Assembly: GCF_013299185.1 (NCBI RefSeq)
Contig: NZ_JAAFKG010000061.1
Location: forward strand, 1-46,228
DNA: 46,228 bases
Origin: Microcoleus sp. bin48.metabat.b7b8b9.023
GTDB taxonomy: Bacteria > Cyanobacteriota > Cyanobacteriia > Cyanobacteriales > Microcoleaceae
Direction: 5' to 3'
Positions 34,814 to 43,900 of the stretch are shown piece by piece (position 1 is the stretch's first letter; every line of letters begins with the position of its first letter). The notes beneath the pieces were generated by a model. It was not told where the DNA came from and ran no database searches. It saw only the letters and a program-made list of their open reading frames with translations. A program made the position numbers and the translations under genes.

Positions 34814-37800
34814 CTAAGTTGGTAGTTCAAAAAGCCTCAAATCATCCTTATTCAACCATTCTCCTTTGATGACAGCCAGGTATTCACCATTTGCAATAAT
34901 GGCAGTTTTCGGTTGTTCAAAAGGTACATTTCCAAAAATTTCTACACTAATTTGACTGATATTTAAACCGTTGGTTAAACCAATGCTACTGATACCTCGA
35001 ATATCGTCTGTTCTGCCAAAAAGCACTAAAAGACCGGCCCGAAAGTCCTCAATGATATCAACTTTATCTCGATTGGCTTTATCTGTAATAGGCAAGCCCG
35101 TACCAGGTGCCAACAGAAATAAACTCTTACCCAAACCGCCGATTAGGATGTCTTGTTCTTTGTCCAATCCACCGAAAAGAACATCATCCCCATCGCCACC
35201 ATCTAATGTGTCTGAGCCTGTTCCACCAGTGAGTATGTCAATGTCACCACCGCCCCTTATTGAGTCGTTGCCCTTTCCGCCTTCAAGTACATCTTTTCCA
35301 GAATCAAATAACCCATCACCGCCTATCAGCGTATCGTTACCTGCTCCACCATCGAGAGTGTCATCACCGCTGTCACCATTAATTTCGTCATTACCAGAAT
35401 CGCCAAAGATTTTGTCGTTTCCTGAGCCTGTGAAAATTGGGTTACCACCTCCAAATAAACCAAAAAGGTTACTACCGTCTAGCTTGTTGTTTCCAACGTT
35501 GTCTATAAAAGTGCCGTAGACAATATCATCGTCATTGCCTGATTTATTTTTCTGAACTAATAAAATAGGTTCAGGAAGGCCTTCTACTCCTTTAGGGGAA
35601 TTAAGTGCTAAAACTCCTTCATGGACGTTTCCTGGTGGCAGTGGAAAACCATAAGCATCGATTTTTATAGTATCATCAACAAATGGTTGAGAATTGAGCA
35701 AACGTTCGCCAATTATTCCAGGGTTTTCAATTAAATTTCTGAAAGCATCTACAACCCAACCATGTTCGCTAGCAGCGTCGCGACGCCCCAATCCAAAATC
35801 CATTTGAAATGACTCTTCTGCTTGACTAGCAAATGTTTGATTTCCTGCTAAACTTCTGCTGCCTACAAACGCTCTGGAAAAATCAGCTACTTGATCGAAA
35901 CGTTGGGGAGCATCTGACTTATCGTTTCTACCATCTACATCATAGTTACCGAATCCGAGTGTTTGCAAGTTCAAGATACCTAGTGATGCTGGATCGAGAG
36001 CAGTTAAAGTTTTAACACCTGTTCCCGGACTTCCTTGCTTCTGTTTGTATATCGAACCAATTTCCGCACTGAGTAAGGAGCCAAGACTGTGACCAATCAA
36101 ATTTAGACTTTGGCTTGCTTTATTTGCATCAATTCCTAAAGATTCGAGAATTTCTACTGTCTTTTCAGCCACAGGTCTAATCCACTGGGCAGCAATTAAA
36201 TTTCCTCCTTCCACGGCAGCAAATAAGTCTGAAACATCCTTATTTTTTTTACCATTATAAGATGCTTGTTGCCAATTTAAAAATAGAACTGTATCATTCT
36301 TTTTTAGGTTAGCAATAGATTTTGCTAGCTTAAAGGTTTTTCCGTCAGGGCCATCGTTCCAACCGTGCGTAACTAACCAGGTTTGTCCTTGCTGGGAAGG
36401 CGTTGGCGACACAGGCTTTGAATCGTTCGGCAAAACATATTGAATATCAATAAGGCGTTTTGCAGGATTCTCTACGATGCTTTTATCTCCTACCTTAAAA
36501 TCTTGACGCAACGTTCCGTAGGGACTGTTTTTAAGAGATGTAGAAGCATCATTCAAAAGTGTTGTTACGTTATTAATTAGAGGATCTACTTGGATTGTAA
36601 CAGGATCGAGTAATTCTTCTAGTTTAATTTTACCCGCGACGATCCCATTCAAAGTTGTATCTATCCCTGTTTTTAGTAAATTTTTTATGGGAGATAGAGA
36701 AAAATCTGCATCAACTTCTCGTTGTAAATTAGGAACTCGCTCTGTTCGGATATTAATCTTCGTGTCGCCAAAACCAAGAGCCCGCAAGTTCAAAGTATCA
36801 TTACCACCTTTACCATCAGACTTTAACTTCACCCTGAAAGTCAGCTTTTGTCCTGGCAAAACGTCAGTAAACTTAGGCGGTGTAATCTCCTTCACATAAC
36901 CGAATTCATCACTAACAGGAACAACATTAATTTCTCTTCCAACTACGTCTAACCCTGTGGCGATCGCATCCACCAAATTAGAACTATCGGATTTTAATTC
37001 TACCACAGAACCAAATCCCAATCCATCACCATCGCTGTCATCAACCAAGTCTCTGTAAGTGGCAACTTGATCCTTGGTGACAGCAAAAACTGGTACAAGA
37101 TTAGCATTAATCAATGCTTGTCGAACCTGGGGAACAGATGGATAATCTTCTCCAGTTCCCGGCGGATTTCCATCAAGAATTGTGTCGAGATTATTGGACT
37201 TGGTAATGCCAGCTTTTCTCCCATCGCCAGCCTGATGAAATTCTGCATCCGTTGCTACAACAACAACACGGCGAGCACTGTCACGGAAACCAATTTCACT
37301 TTGACTGCGAAGTGCCGTTTGTAGTAGTCCTTCTAGCTGTGCTTCCGGCCCATCAAATTCTCCGCCACTTCCGTCACGAACAGTTAAGTTATTTACTGTT
37401 GATTGTATGGCTGTTGCATCAGTAGTCTGTTGCTGATTTAGACGATAGACATAATCACCACTTATTCCAAATGGAGCTATAGGTTTATCTGTGAAAGAAG
37501 CCACTCCAAATGTACTGTCTGGTTGGCGCTTCTGCAATGCACTGACTAAGTTTGGTACTAGCCTGCGTACAGTAGGCAAATCGTCATCAAACGAACCTGA
37601 AAGGTCTTGCAGCAGAAAAACATCAAGCGGTAGCTGATTAGTAACTACTGAAGCACTCCGATCGCCATTTTCTTCTATACTGCGAACCGATCTAATAGGC
37701 TCTGAACCATCCCCAGGCACCGTGACTGTTATTTCTAAAGTAATTTCGCTACCTGGTGGCAAAAACACATCGATCGTATCTGCTGACAAAATTGTTCCGG

Positions 37801-38596
37801 GAGTGCTCGACAGTACCTCTCCTTTCTTAATTTGAATACCAGATGCTCCCCCAATTCGATCGCTAATACCCTTGACAAGCGTATCAAAAACCCCCGCTCC
37901 CGTTCCAGGATTTATCGCAATTCGCGATCCATCCGCCGTGAAACCAAAAAGCTTCTCGCCCTCAAACATCAATGCTAAAATATTACTAAAGCCAATATCG
38001 CCAATTTTGGCTGCTTCACCAGTTAGAGACACTGCATACAAACTATCGCTTGTCGCCCCCTTCGATGTCGCTAAAAATCGATTATTCGGAGCATCAAATG
38101 CCAAGTCCCCACTGCTATTGAATCCAGCAGATTCCAAGTTGGCGATTAAATATGCTCCCGCATTAGTGGTATTAATCGCGTATAAGTTAGAATCCCCAGC
38201 CGCATAAAGGATATCATTTGCAAATTCTAGAGCATTAATGTTGACACCCGCAGGAAGGCCGCCAACAAATGAAGTTAAACCCGATACTGGATCGATTTTG
38301 AATAACTGAGTAGGCGTAATTCCGAAAATCGTCCCGTCTTTAGCAACAGCGATGTCGGAGAAACTGAAGGTACTAGCAATTTGGGTGAATTTTGCTGACG
38401 GATCGATCGTTCCAACTTGTCCGCTTAGTCCGTCGAAGGTCGAAATGAAAGACGAACTGGCCCCTAACTGGCTAGCACTGCGGGTATCCGAAGCATAGGA
38501 CAAGATTCGATCGCCCTTAATCTCTTCCTCCAGAGGTGCGATCGCACTTACATCCACTGAACTACCCAACAACACATCATCTTTTAGTAACTGCAT
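34814..38596 (-). CDS. Propeller/VWA (integrin-beta-like)/lipase/RTX fusion protein
   Basis: The 1260-residue protein combines four modules. A beta-propeller-like N-terminus lies at about 45-260. A VWA/integrin-beta I-like domain (about 320-555) has the MIDAS motif QDLSGSFDDD. A lipase-type alpha/beta hydrolase (about 730-960) has the oxyanion segment THGWNDG, nucleophile GHSLGS (near 835), Asp in ALDPASLG (near 862) and a candidate His in EHGW (near 940). RTX repeats (about 1040-1140) have motifs such as GDDTLDGGAGNDTLIGG, then a C-terminal cap. The propeller and VWA suggest surface adhesion, the lipase suggests ester hydrolysis, and RTX suggests calcium-dependent type I export. No signal peptide is present. 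All catalytic residues are visible, so it may be active. Confidence 0.9.
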   Translation of the reverse strand: MQLLKDDVLLGSSVDVSAIAPLEEEIKGDRILSYASDTRSASQLGASSSFISTFDGLSGQVGTIDPSAKFTQIASTFSFSDIAVAKDGTIFGITPTQLFKIDPVSGLTSFVGGLPAGVNINALEFANDILYAAGDSNLYAINTTNAGAYLIANLESAGFNSSGDLAFDAPNNRFLATSKGATSDSLYAVSLTGEAAKIGDIGFSNILALMFEGEKLFGFTADGSRIAINPGTGAGVFDTLVKGISDRIGGASGIQIKKGEVLSSTPGTILSADTIDVFLPPGSEITLEITVTVPGDGSEPIRSVRSIEENGDRSASVVTNQLPLDVFLLQDLSGSFDDDLPTVRRLVPNLVSALQKRQPDSTFGVASFTDKPIAPFGISGDYVYRLNQQQTTDATAIQSTVNNLTVRDGSGGEFDGPEAQLEGLLQTALRSQSEIGFRDSARRVVVVATDAEFHQAGDGRKAGITKSNNLDTILDGNPPGTGEDYPSVPQVRQALINANLVPVFAVTKDQVATYRDLVDDSDGDGLGFGSVVELKSDSSNLVDAIATGLDVVGREINVVPVSDEFGYVKEITPPKFTDVLPGQKLTFRVKLKSDGKGGNDTLNLRALGFGDTKINIRTERVPNLQREVDADFSLSPIKNLLKTGIDTTLNGIVAGKIKLEELLDPVTIQVDPLINNVTTLLNDASTSLKNSPYGTLRQDFKVGDKSIVENPAKRLIDIQYVLPNDSKPVSPTPSQQGQTWLVTHGWNDGPDGKTFKLAKSIANLKKNDTVLFLNWQQASYNGKKNKDVSDLFAAVEGGNLIAAQWIRPVAEKTVEILESLGIDANKASQSLNLIGHSLGSLLSAEIGSIYKQKQGSPGTGVKTLTALDPASLGILNLQTLGFGNYDVDGRNDKSDAPQRFDQVADFSRAFVGSRSLAGNQTFASQAEESFQMDFGLGRRDAASEHGWVVDAFRNLIENPGIIGERLLNSQPFVDDTIKIDAYGFPLPPGNVHEGVLALNSPKGVEGLPEPILLVQKNKSGNDDDIVYGTFIDNVGNNKLDGSNLFGLFGGGNPIFTGSGNDKIFGDSGNDEINGDSGDDTLDGGAGNDTLIGGDGLFDSGKDVLEGGKGNDSIRGGGDIDILTGGTGSDTLDGGDGDDVLFGGLDKEQDILIGGLGKSLFLLAPGTGLPITDKANRDKVDIIEDFRAGLLVLFGRTDDIRGISSIGLTNGLNISQISVEIFGNVPFEQPKTAIIANGEYLAVIKGEWLNKDDLRLFELPT

Positions 38597-38848
38597 AATC
38601 CCATCTCCTCAAAAATATAGTTGCGTCAAAACCAGCAAAGCCCGCCTAGCAAGCTTTCCTAAATATCTATCAGGACGTTCATCTGCTTTTTATGCAAATT
38701 GCCCTATTCTTGTAACAAAACTTTACATTGCTCCCAACAGCAGATAAGCTGTATGCCCGATCGCCCTCAAATGCACCATCAAACCTAGCTGATAGCCAAG
38801 CACATCATTTCACATTACTCCACAATCCTGAATCTGCAAAGGCTAAAC

Positions 38849-38919
38849 GGCTCACCATTTGGCTCAGCATCAAAGGCTCATTTGGCTCATTTGTCTCATT
38901 TGGCTCACTTCTCGGCTCA
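38849..38919. promoter_or_regulatory. Phased GGCTCA repeats upstream of the NB-ARC gene
   Basis: GGCTCA starts at 38849, 38861, 38875, 38884, 38902 and 38914, with a GTCTCA variant at 38893. The middle part is a 9-base period of ATTTGGCTC. The cluster ends 52 bases before the ATG and may bind the gene's own HTH-like domain or another regulator. The rest of the gap 38597-38971 has no credible gene. Confidence 0.55.
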
Positions 38920-38971
38920 CCAGATCGTGTAACATTCTTGACTAACGCAGAGTTTCCGTAGGGGAGTACCA

Positions 38972-40582
38972 ATGGCTGGTTTGCTCAGAGCATCCGAAGA
39001 AGGGCTAAAAATCATTGACATGGTAAGACGCAATCTCGGATGGAATAAAACTGAGGATACTTGGTGTGTTGCCGCTTTAGTTTCAACAGCTACCTTAAAG
39101 CGGTTTTGGGCGAAAATAGGAATTAGACGAGAGAACTTTATCAATATTTGCAAAGCAGTAGAAATAGAAAACTGGGAATACATTGCTGAAGGCTACAAAA
39201 TTCAGAAAACAGAACCACTTTTAGCAGCCGCGATCGCAGATATCCCCCTAGACAACCAAACCGATCGCACTTTCCCCCTCCCAGAAAACTTACCCCCCGT
39301 CAGAAATTGGGTACAGCGCACCAAAGAAATCGACATCTTAAAAACTACGATCATTAACTCAGATATCACCACCATCTCAATTGTCGGATTACCCGGAATC
39401 GGCAAAACCACCCTCGTCAGCCAACTAATTCGCCAACTCCACACCGAAAAAACCCCCTTCACCAGCGCCGCTTGGCAATCCTTGGAATCCGCAACAGGCA
39501 AAGCACCCCCATGCGATCGCACAATTGACTCCCTCCTATTCACCCTCTCCAACGGCGACATCACCACCGCCACCAACGCTCAAAATGACTGCGGCAAAAA
39601 AACCGAAAATCTGCTCAAAATCCTCAGAGACAAACCTTGCTTGCTCGTTTTCGATCGCGCCGACACACTTTTGCAAGCAGGAGAAGCAAAAACGGCTGGT
39701 TATTTCGCGGGCGATCGTGCAGAATATACTTGGTTATTCAAACAGCTATTAGAAACAGAACATCAAAGCAAAATCATCTTCACCAGTCGCGAAAGCTTAG
39801 CCGAATTGCCGCCAACTGTCACCCGCGAAATCCAGCTCAACGGATTGGAGCCAGATAGCGCAATTTCCCTGTTGCAATCCTTTAACCTGACTGCAAATCC
39901 AGAGGAATTAGCGAAAATGGGCGATCGCTATTCTGGACATCCCAAAGCTTTACAACTCGTCGCAGCCTTGATTCGAGACGATACCGAATTTCAAGGAAAT
40001 GTCGGGATGTTTTTACACCAGAGAGACTGGTTGCTGGTTCGAGATATTGAGAGATTAATTGATGAAATCCTAGCGCGTCTGGGCGACGGCGAGCAAACTT
40101 GTCTCAGCCGAATTTCTGTCTATCAAACCTCAGATTATCCCCTATCTTTTGCCGGCATTAGCGCTCAAATGCCAGAAGTCAGCAAGTATGAGCTTAAAGA
40201 AAATATTATCCTTGCACTGAAGCGCCTACAATTGCTATATTACGATCGCCATCTCAAATCCTATCAGTTGCATCCGCTAGTCCGAGAAAAGGGCGAACAC
40301 CTGCTAAGTCAAAATCCCGAAGATTTCCGTACCGCGCACGATCGAGCTTATAATTATTATATCAGCATTCCGCTCAAACCAAAATCGGCATGGCAAAATA
40401 TCGAGGATATTCAGCCGTTAATCAGAGCGCACTATCATGCACGTCAGGCGGGAAATTTAGATGCGGCAAATGCGATTATTTCTGAAGTTTGTGAGTATTT
40501 GCGACAGTGGAATTGTGCAGACTTGGTGTGTGGAAATATAGAGTTGCCATTGTTAACGGAGGTTAAAAACATAAATCTGTAG
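38972..40582 (+). CDS. NB-ARC STAND ATPase with HTH-like N-terminus, probably truncated
   Basis: The 536-residue protein has an N-terminal helical domain (about 1-80: RASEEGLKIIDMVRRNLGW, STATLKRFWA, NFINICKAVEIENWEYIAE), as in cyanobacterial XRE-like modules fused to NB-ARC or WD40 proteins. An NB-ARC ATPase follows (P-loop GLPGIGKTTL near 151, Walker B LLVFDRAD, sensor FTSRES and GHPKAL in the GLPL position). A winged-helix-like region and a short helical tail end it. The typical TPR, WD40 or other sensor repeats are missing. The last codons and the stop belong to a dispersed GTAGGGGCGGGTTCACC repeat, so the C-terminus appears to have been cut or replaced by that insertion. STAND ATPases act in signalling and, in some cases, phage defence. 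Confidence 0.85.
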   Translation: MAGLLRASEEGLKIIDMVRRNLGWNKTEDTWCVAALVSTATLKRFWAKIGIRRENFINICKAVEIENWEYIAEGYKIQKTEPLLAAAIADIPLDNQTDRTFPLPENLPPVRNWVQRTKEIDILKTTIINSDITTISIVGLPGIGKTTLVSQLIRQLHTEKTPFTSAAWQSLESATGKAPPCDRTIDSLLFTLSNGDITTATNAQNDCGKKTENLLKILRDKPCLLVFDRADTLLQAGEAKTAGYFAGDRAEYTWLFKQLLETEHQSKIIFTSRESLAELPPTVTREIQLNGLEPDSAISLLQSFNLTANPEELAKMGDRYSGHPKALQLVAALIRDDTEFQGNVGMFLHQRDWLLVRDIERLIDEILARLGDGEQTCLSRISVYQTSDYPLSFAGISAQMPEVSKYELKENIILALKRLQLLYYDRHLKSYQLHPLVREKGEHLLSQNPEDFRTAHDRAYNYYISIPLKPKSAWQNIEDIQPLIRAHYHARQAGNLDAANAIISEVCEYLRQWNCADLVCGNIELPLLTEVKNINL

Positions 40583-40641
40583 GGGCGGGTTCACCGAAAA
40601 TAATTGCCAAAAACCCACAATTTCATAAACCCGCCCTCACG
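40577..40641. repeat. GTAGGGGCGGGTTCACC repeat supplying the NB-ARC stop codon
   Basis: CTGTAGGGGCGGGTTCACC begins at about 40577 and its TAG is the NB-ARC stop. A partner ATAAACCCGCCC lies at about 40625-40637. It is the same family as the triplet at 30855-31215. Confidence 0.85.
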
Positions 40642-40722
40642 CCACCATCAATCCCAATCTACCTCTTTCAAAATAATGATTTTGTGGATTTTCTGTTAAA
40701 ATAATTGATAGATATGACAGTA

Positions 40723-40787
40723 GTAGGGTGCGTCAGCCAATTCTCGATACCCGCCTCAAAATTATGCTACGAGCTGACGCACCCTAC
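40723..40787. repeat. Inverted repeat GTAGGGTGCGTCAGC
   Basis: The 15-base arms at 40723-40737 and 40773-40787 are complementary. A sister element is at 17724-17788. It lies between the convergent genes ending at 40582 and 40908. Downstream, 40825-40857 holds a diverged right arm of the GGTACGTAGTTGCGC repeat (GGGCTGAAGCCCAACAACGTACCT). Confidence 0.88.
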
Positions 40788-40907
40788 AATATTTAACTTT
40801 TTTAAAATGGTACAATCACTGCAACTAAGAGGGCTGAAGCCCAACAACGTACCTTATGCTGTTTATCGCGTAGATTTGCCGGATTCAGATTAATTGTTTT
40901 GCATTTT

Positions 40908-43900
40908 CTAGCTGTATTCCCGTTCGATTTTCAATGCCGTTTCGACTCTTTGATACTCGGCCTCAACTTGTTGTAAAAGGCCGGAGTCCAGCCCAGATAA
41001 AGGCTTATTTGCCTCTGTCCCCATCCGGCCCATGATTTCTAGTTCCTCGCACAACTCAAACAAGCGAAAAGCACCGAGAGTACCGCTAATCGATTTCAAA
41101 GAGTGAGCAGTTCGCCGCAAAGCTAGCGGATCGGCGTTTGACAGAGCCGCAGAGATGTCTTGCAGCAGTTCGGGGGCTGTTTCGAGGTAAATGTCGATCG
41201 CCTCTTCCAAAGCTTCGACATCTCTCAGTCCCTCTATAATCTTGGCACTCAGACAATCGCCGTTTTCTGACAAAGTTCGATCGACATTTGATGCACCCCA
41301 CCTGACAGCGGAGGATGAATTGGCCATTGTCACTTGTTGATTTTCCACAGCCGCATTCGTTAGCGCAGCCCTCGAAGAGGATCGCACTTCTAAGTCACTT
41401 GTTCCTCCTATCTGTTCAATCTGCGAGCTCACACAAAAAATCGGCTGCGGACAATCGAATTCCCCATTTGAGCGAGATTTACACGCGCTCAAAGCTCGAA
41501 CCAACTCCTCAATCTCGATCGGCTTGCTCAAATAGTCGTCCATCCCCGCAGCCATGCACTCTTCGCGATCGCCCCGCATCGCATTTGCCGTCATCGCCAC
41601 AATCCAAGGCCTCGTCCATTTTAAATTTTGGATTGTGGATTTTGAATTGTTAGATTGCTCATCACTACATTCAGGATTATTGTTAGATTGCTCATCACTA
41701 AATTTGGGATTTTCGATTTGGGATTTGCCATTGTTAGATTCTCCGTCAGTTATTGAAACTTCTGATTCTTCCCTGCTATTTTCTAAATTCAAAGCTGCTG
41801 AAAATGCCTCGCGGATGCGGCGGGTAGCTTCCAAACCGTCCATTTCCGGCATTTGCACGTCCATCAGCACAACATCGTAGGGCTGGCGGTGCAAGGCTTC
41901 GAGCACTTCCATACCGTTTCCTGCCACATCCGCCCGATACCCCATCCGCTGCAAAATTTGCAAAGCCACCTTCTGATTCACCAAATGATCGTCAGCCAAC
42001 AGAATCCGCAGCGGTAAATTCTCGGCCAGCACGGGTATGCTTTGCAATAAAGGCCCGCTGGTTCGCTGCACTCTAATTTCAGCAGTCTGTTTCCCAAAAA
42101 TATTGATTAAAACATTGTAAAGCTGAGATTGTTTGATCGGCTTGTTCAAAAAAGCAGCAAAATCCACCTCAATCGCAGGGGTGTTAATTTCTTGTCTGCC
42201 GATCGAAGTTAGCATCACTAACGGCAACTTTTGGCACTCGGGATACAGGCGAATTTCCGCAGCTAAAGCCAACCCGTCCATATGTGGCATTTGCATATCC
42301 AAAATTGCCAAGTCAAACACCTCTTTAGCCGCGATCCAATCTAAAGCCAAACGAGCCGAAGCTGAAGCCCTAGGCACCATTCCCCAAGACTGAGCTTGGA
42401 GAGTCAAAATTTGGCGGTTGGTTGCATTGTCATCGACTATTAAGACTCGCTTCCCAGTTAATTCAGGTTGAGTAGTGCTCAAATTAACTGGTAAGGAACT
42501 GTTGCAGCCAGAAACGATCGTGCTGAAATAAAAAGTAGAGCCCGCGGATTGGGGATTTTGGTCGATCGGCTCGCTGCTGAGTAAAGATTTGCTAGAGCCA
42601 TATTTTTCGGCAATTTCGCAAGATTCTTCACCTGCGATCTCAAAAACTGCCACTTTAAAATCTCCCGGAGGATTGCCAGCCAGACAACCCATACTTTGCA
42701 CCCACATCCTGCCGCCCATCATTTCGGCCAAACGCTTGCTAATTGCTAAGCCCAATCCCGTACCGCCGTACTGCCTGCTCGTTGAAGAATCAACCTGACT
42801 GAAAGATTTAAACAACCGATCCATGCGATCGCACGGAATGCCGATACCAGTATCTTTAACCGCAAATTGTATTTCGTATACTTTGTGAATTGCTCGCGGT
42901 TCGCCATTAATTGCTGGCAGTTCTTGAGCGTGGATCGTGGACACTGCAAGCTTTTTGGCAGTCACCGAAACCACCACTTCTCCAGATTCAGTAAATTTAA
43001 CAGCATTGCTGAGCAAGTTGATTAAAATTTGCCTCAAGCGGGCGCTGTCACCAAGCGCTGTTGGTGGTACGGAGCGATCGATCAAGTAACCCAATTCCAG
43101 TTTTTTTTGTGCCGCCTTAGCAGCTACCAAATCGAGAGATTCTTCAATACAAGTGCGGATGTCAAACGGATGTTCCTCCAAGTCCAATTTGCCCGACTCA
43201 ATTTTCGAGAAATCTAGAATATCGTTGATCAGCGTCAGCAAAGCATCGCCACTGCTGCGGATAGTTTCTACAAAATCGCGCTGTTCCTGACTTAATCGGG
43301 TATCCAGCAGTAAACCTGTCATGCCGATGACTCCATTCATAGGAGTGCGAATTTCGTGGCTCATGGTGGCCAAAAATTCGCTTTTGGCTTTGGTAGCAGC
43401 CAGTGCTTCGTCGCGAGCTTTTGCCAAATCTACGCCTGTTTGCTGGCGTTCTAATTCGCTGCCCACCCACTGAGCCATCAGTTTCACCAACTCTCTATCT
43501 ACAGCTCGGAACGGTTCTGTCAGAGGAGTCGGAGCAAAGAAGCATAGAGTGCCGTAAACTTCACCTGCCACGGTGACGGCAGTGCCCATGTAAGCTTCGA
43601 TGTTGAAGGCAGGATTGGGAGTATTGAAACACAAACCCGAAAACCTCACCGACTCAAAGTACATCGGTTCTTTTGCCATTGCTGTAGCCACGCAAAAGGT
43701 TTTTTCCAGATCGTAGATTTGTGATTTGTCGATCGACTCATCGGGACATTCAACAGCAATTATTTGATAGTTGTCGCCTTGAATGTGCGACAAAATTCCC
43801 ACGGAAAGGCCTAAATGTCGGCATCCCATTGCCAGCAGTTCTTGGAGGCGCAAATCAAAGGTAGAAAGGCGGCCCTGCGGGTCTGTACGGGGAGCAGAAG

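Noticed and set aside
38728..38961. Plus-strand 77-codon frame before the NB-ARC gene
   Set aside because: Its second half is the GGCTCA repeat translated (GSFGSFVSFGS); more likely regulatory DNA.
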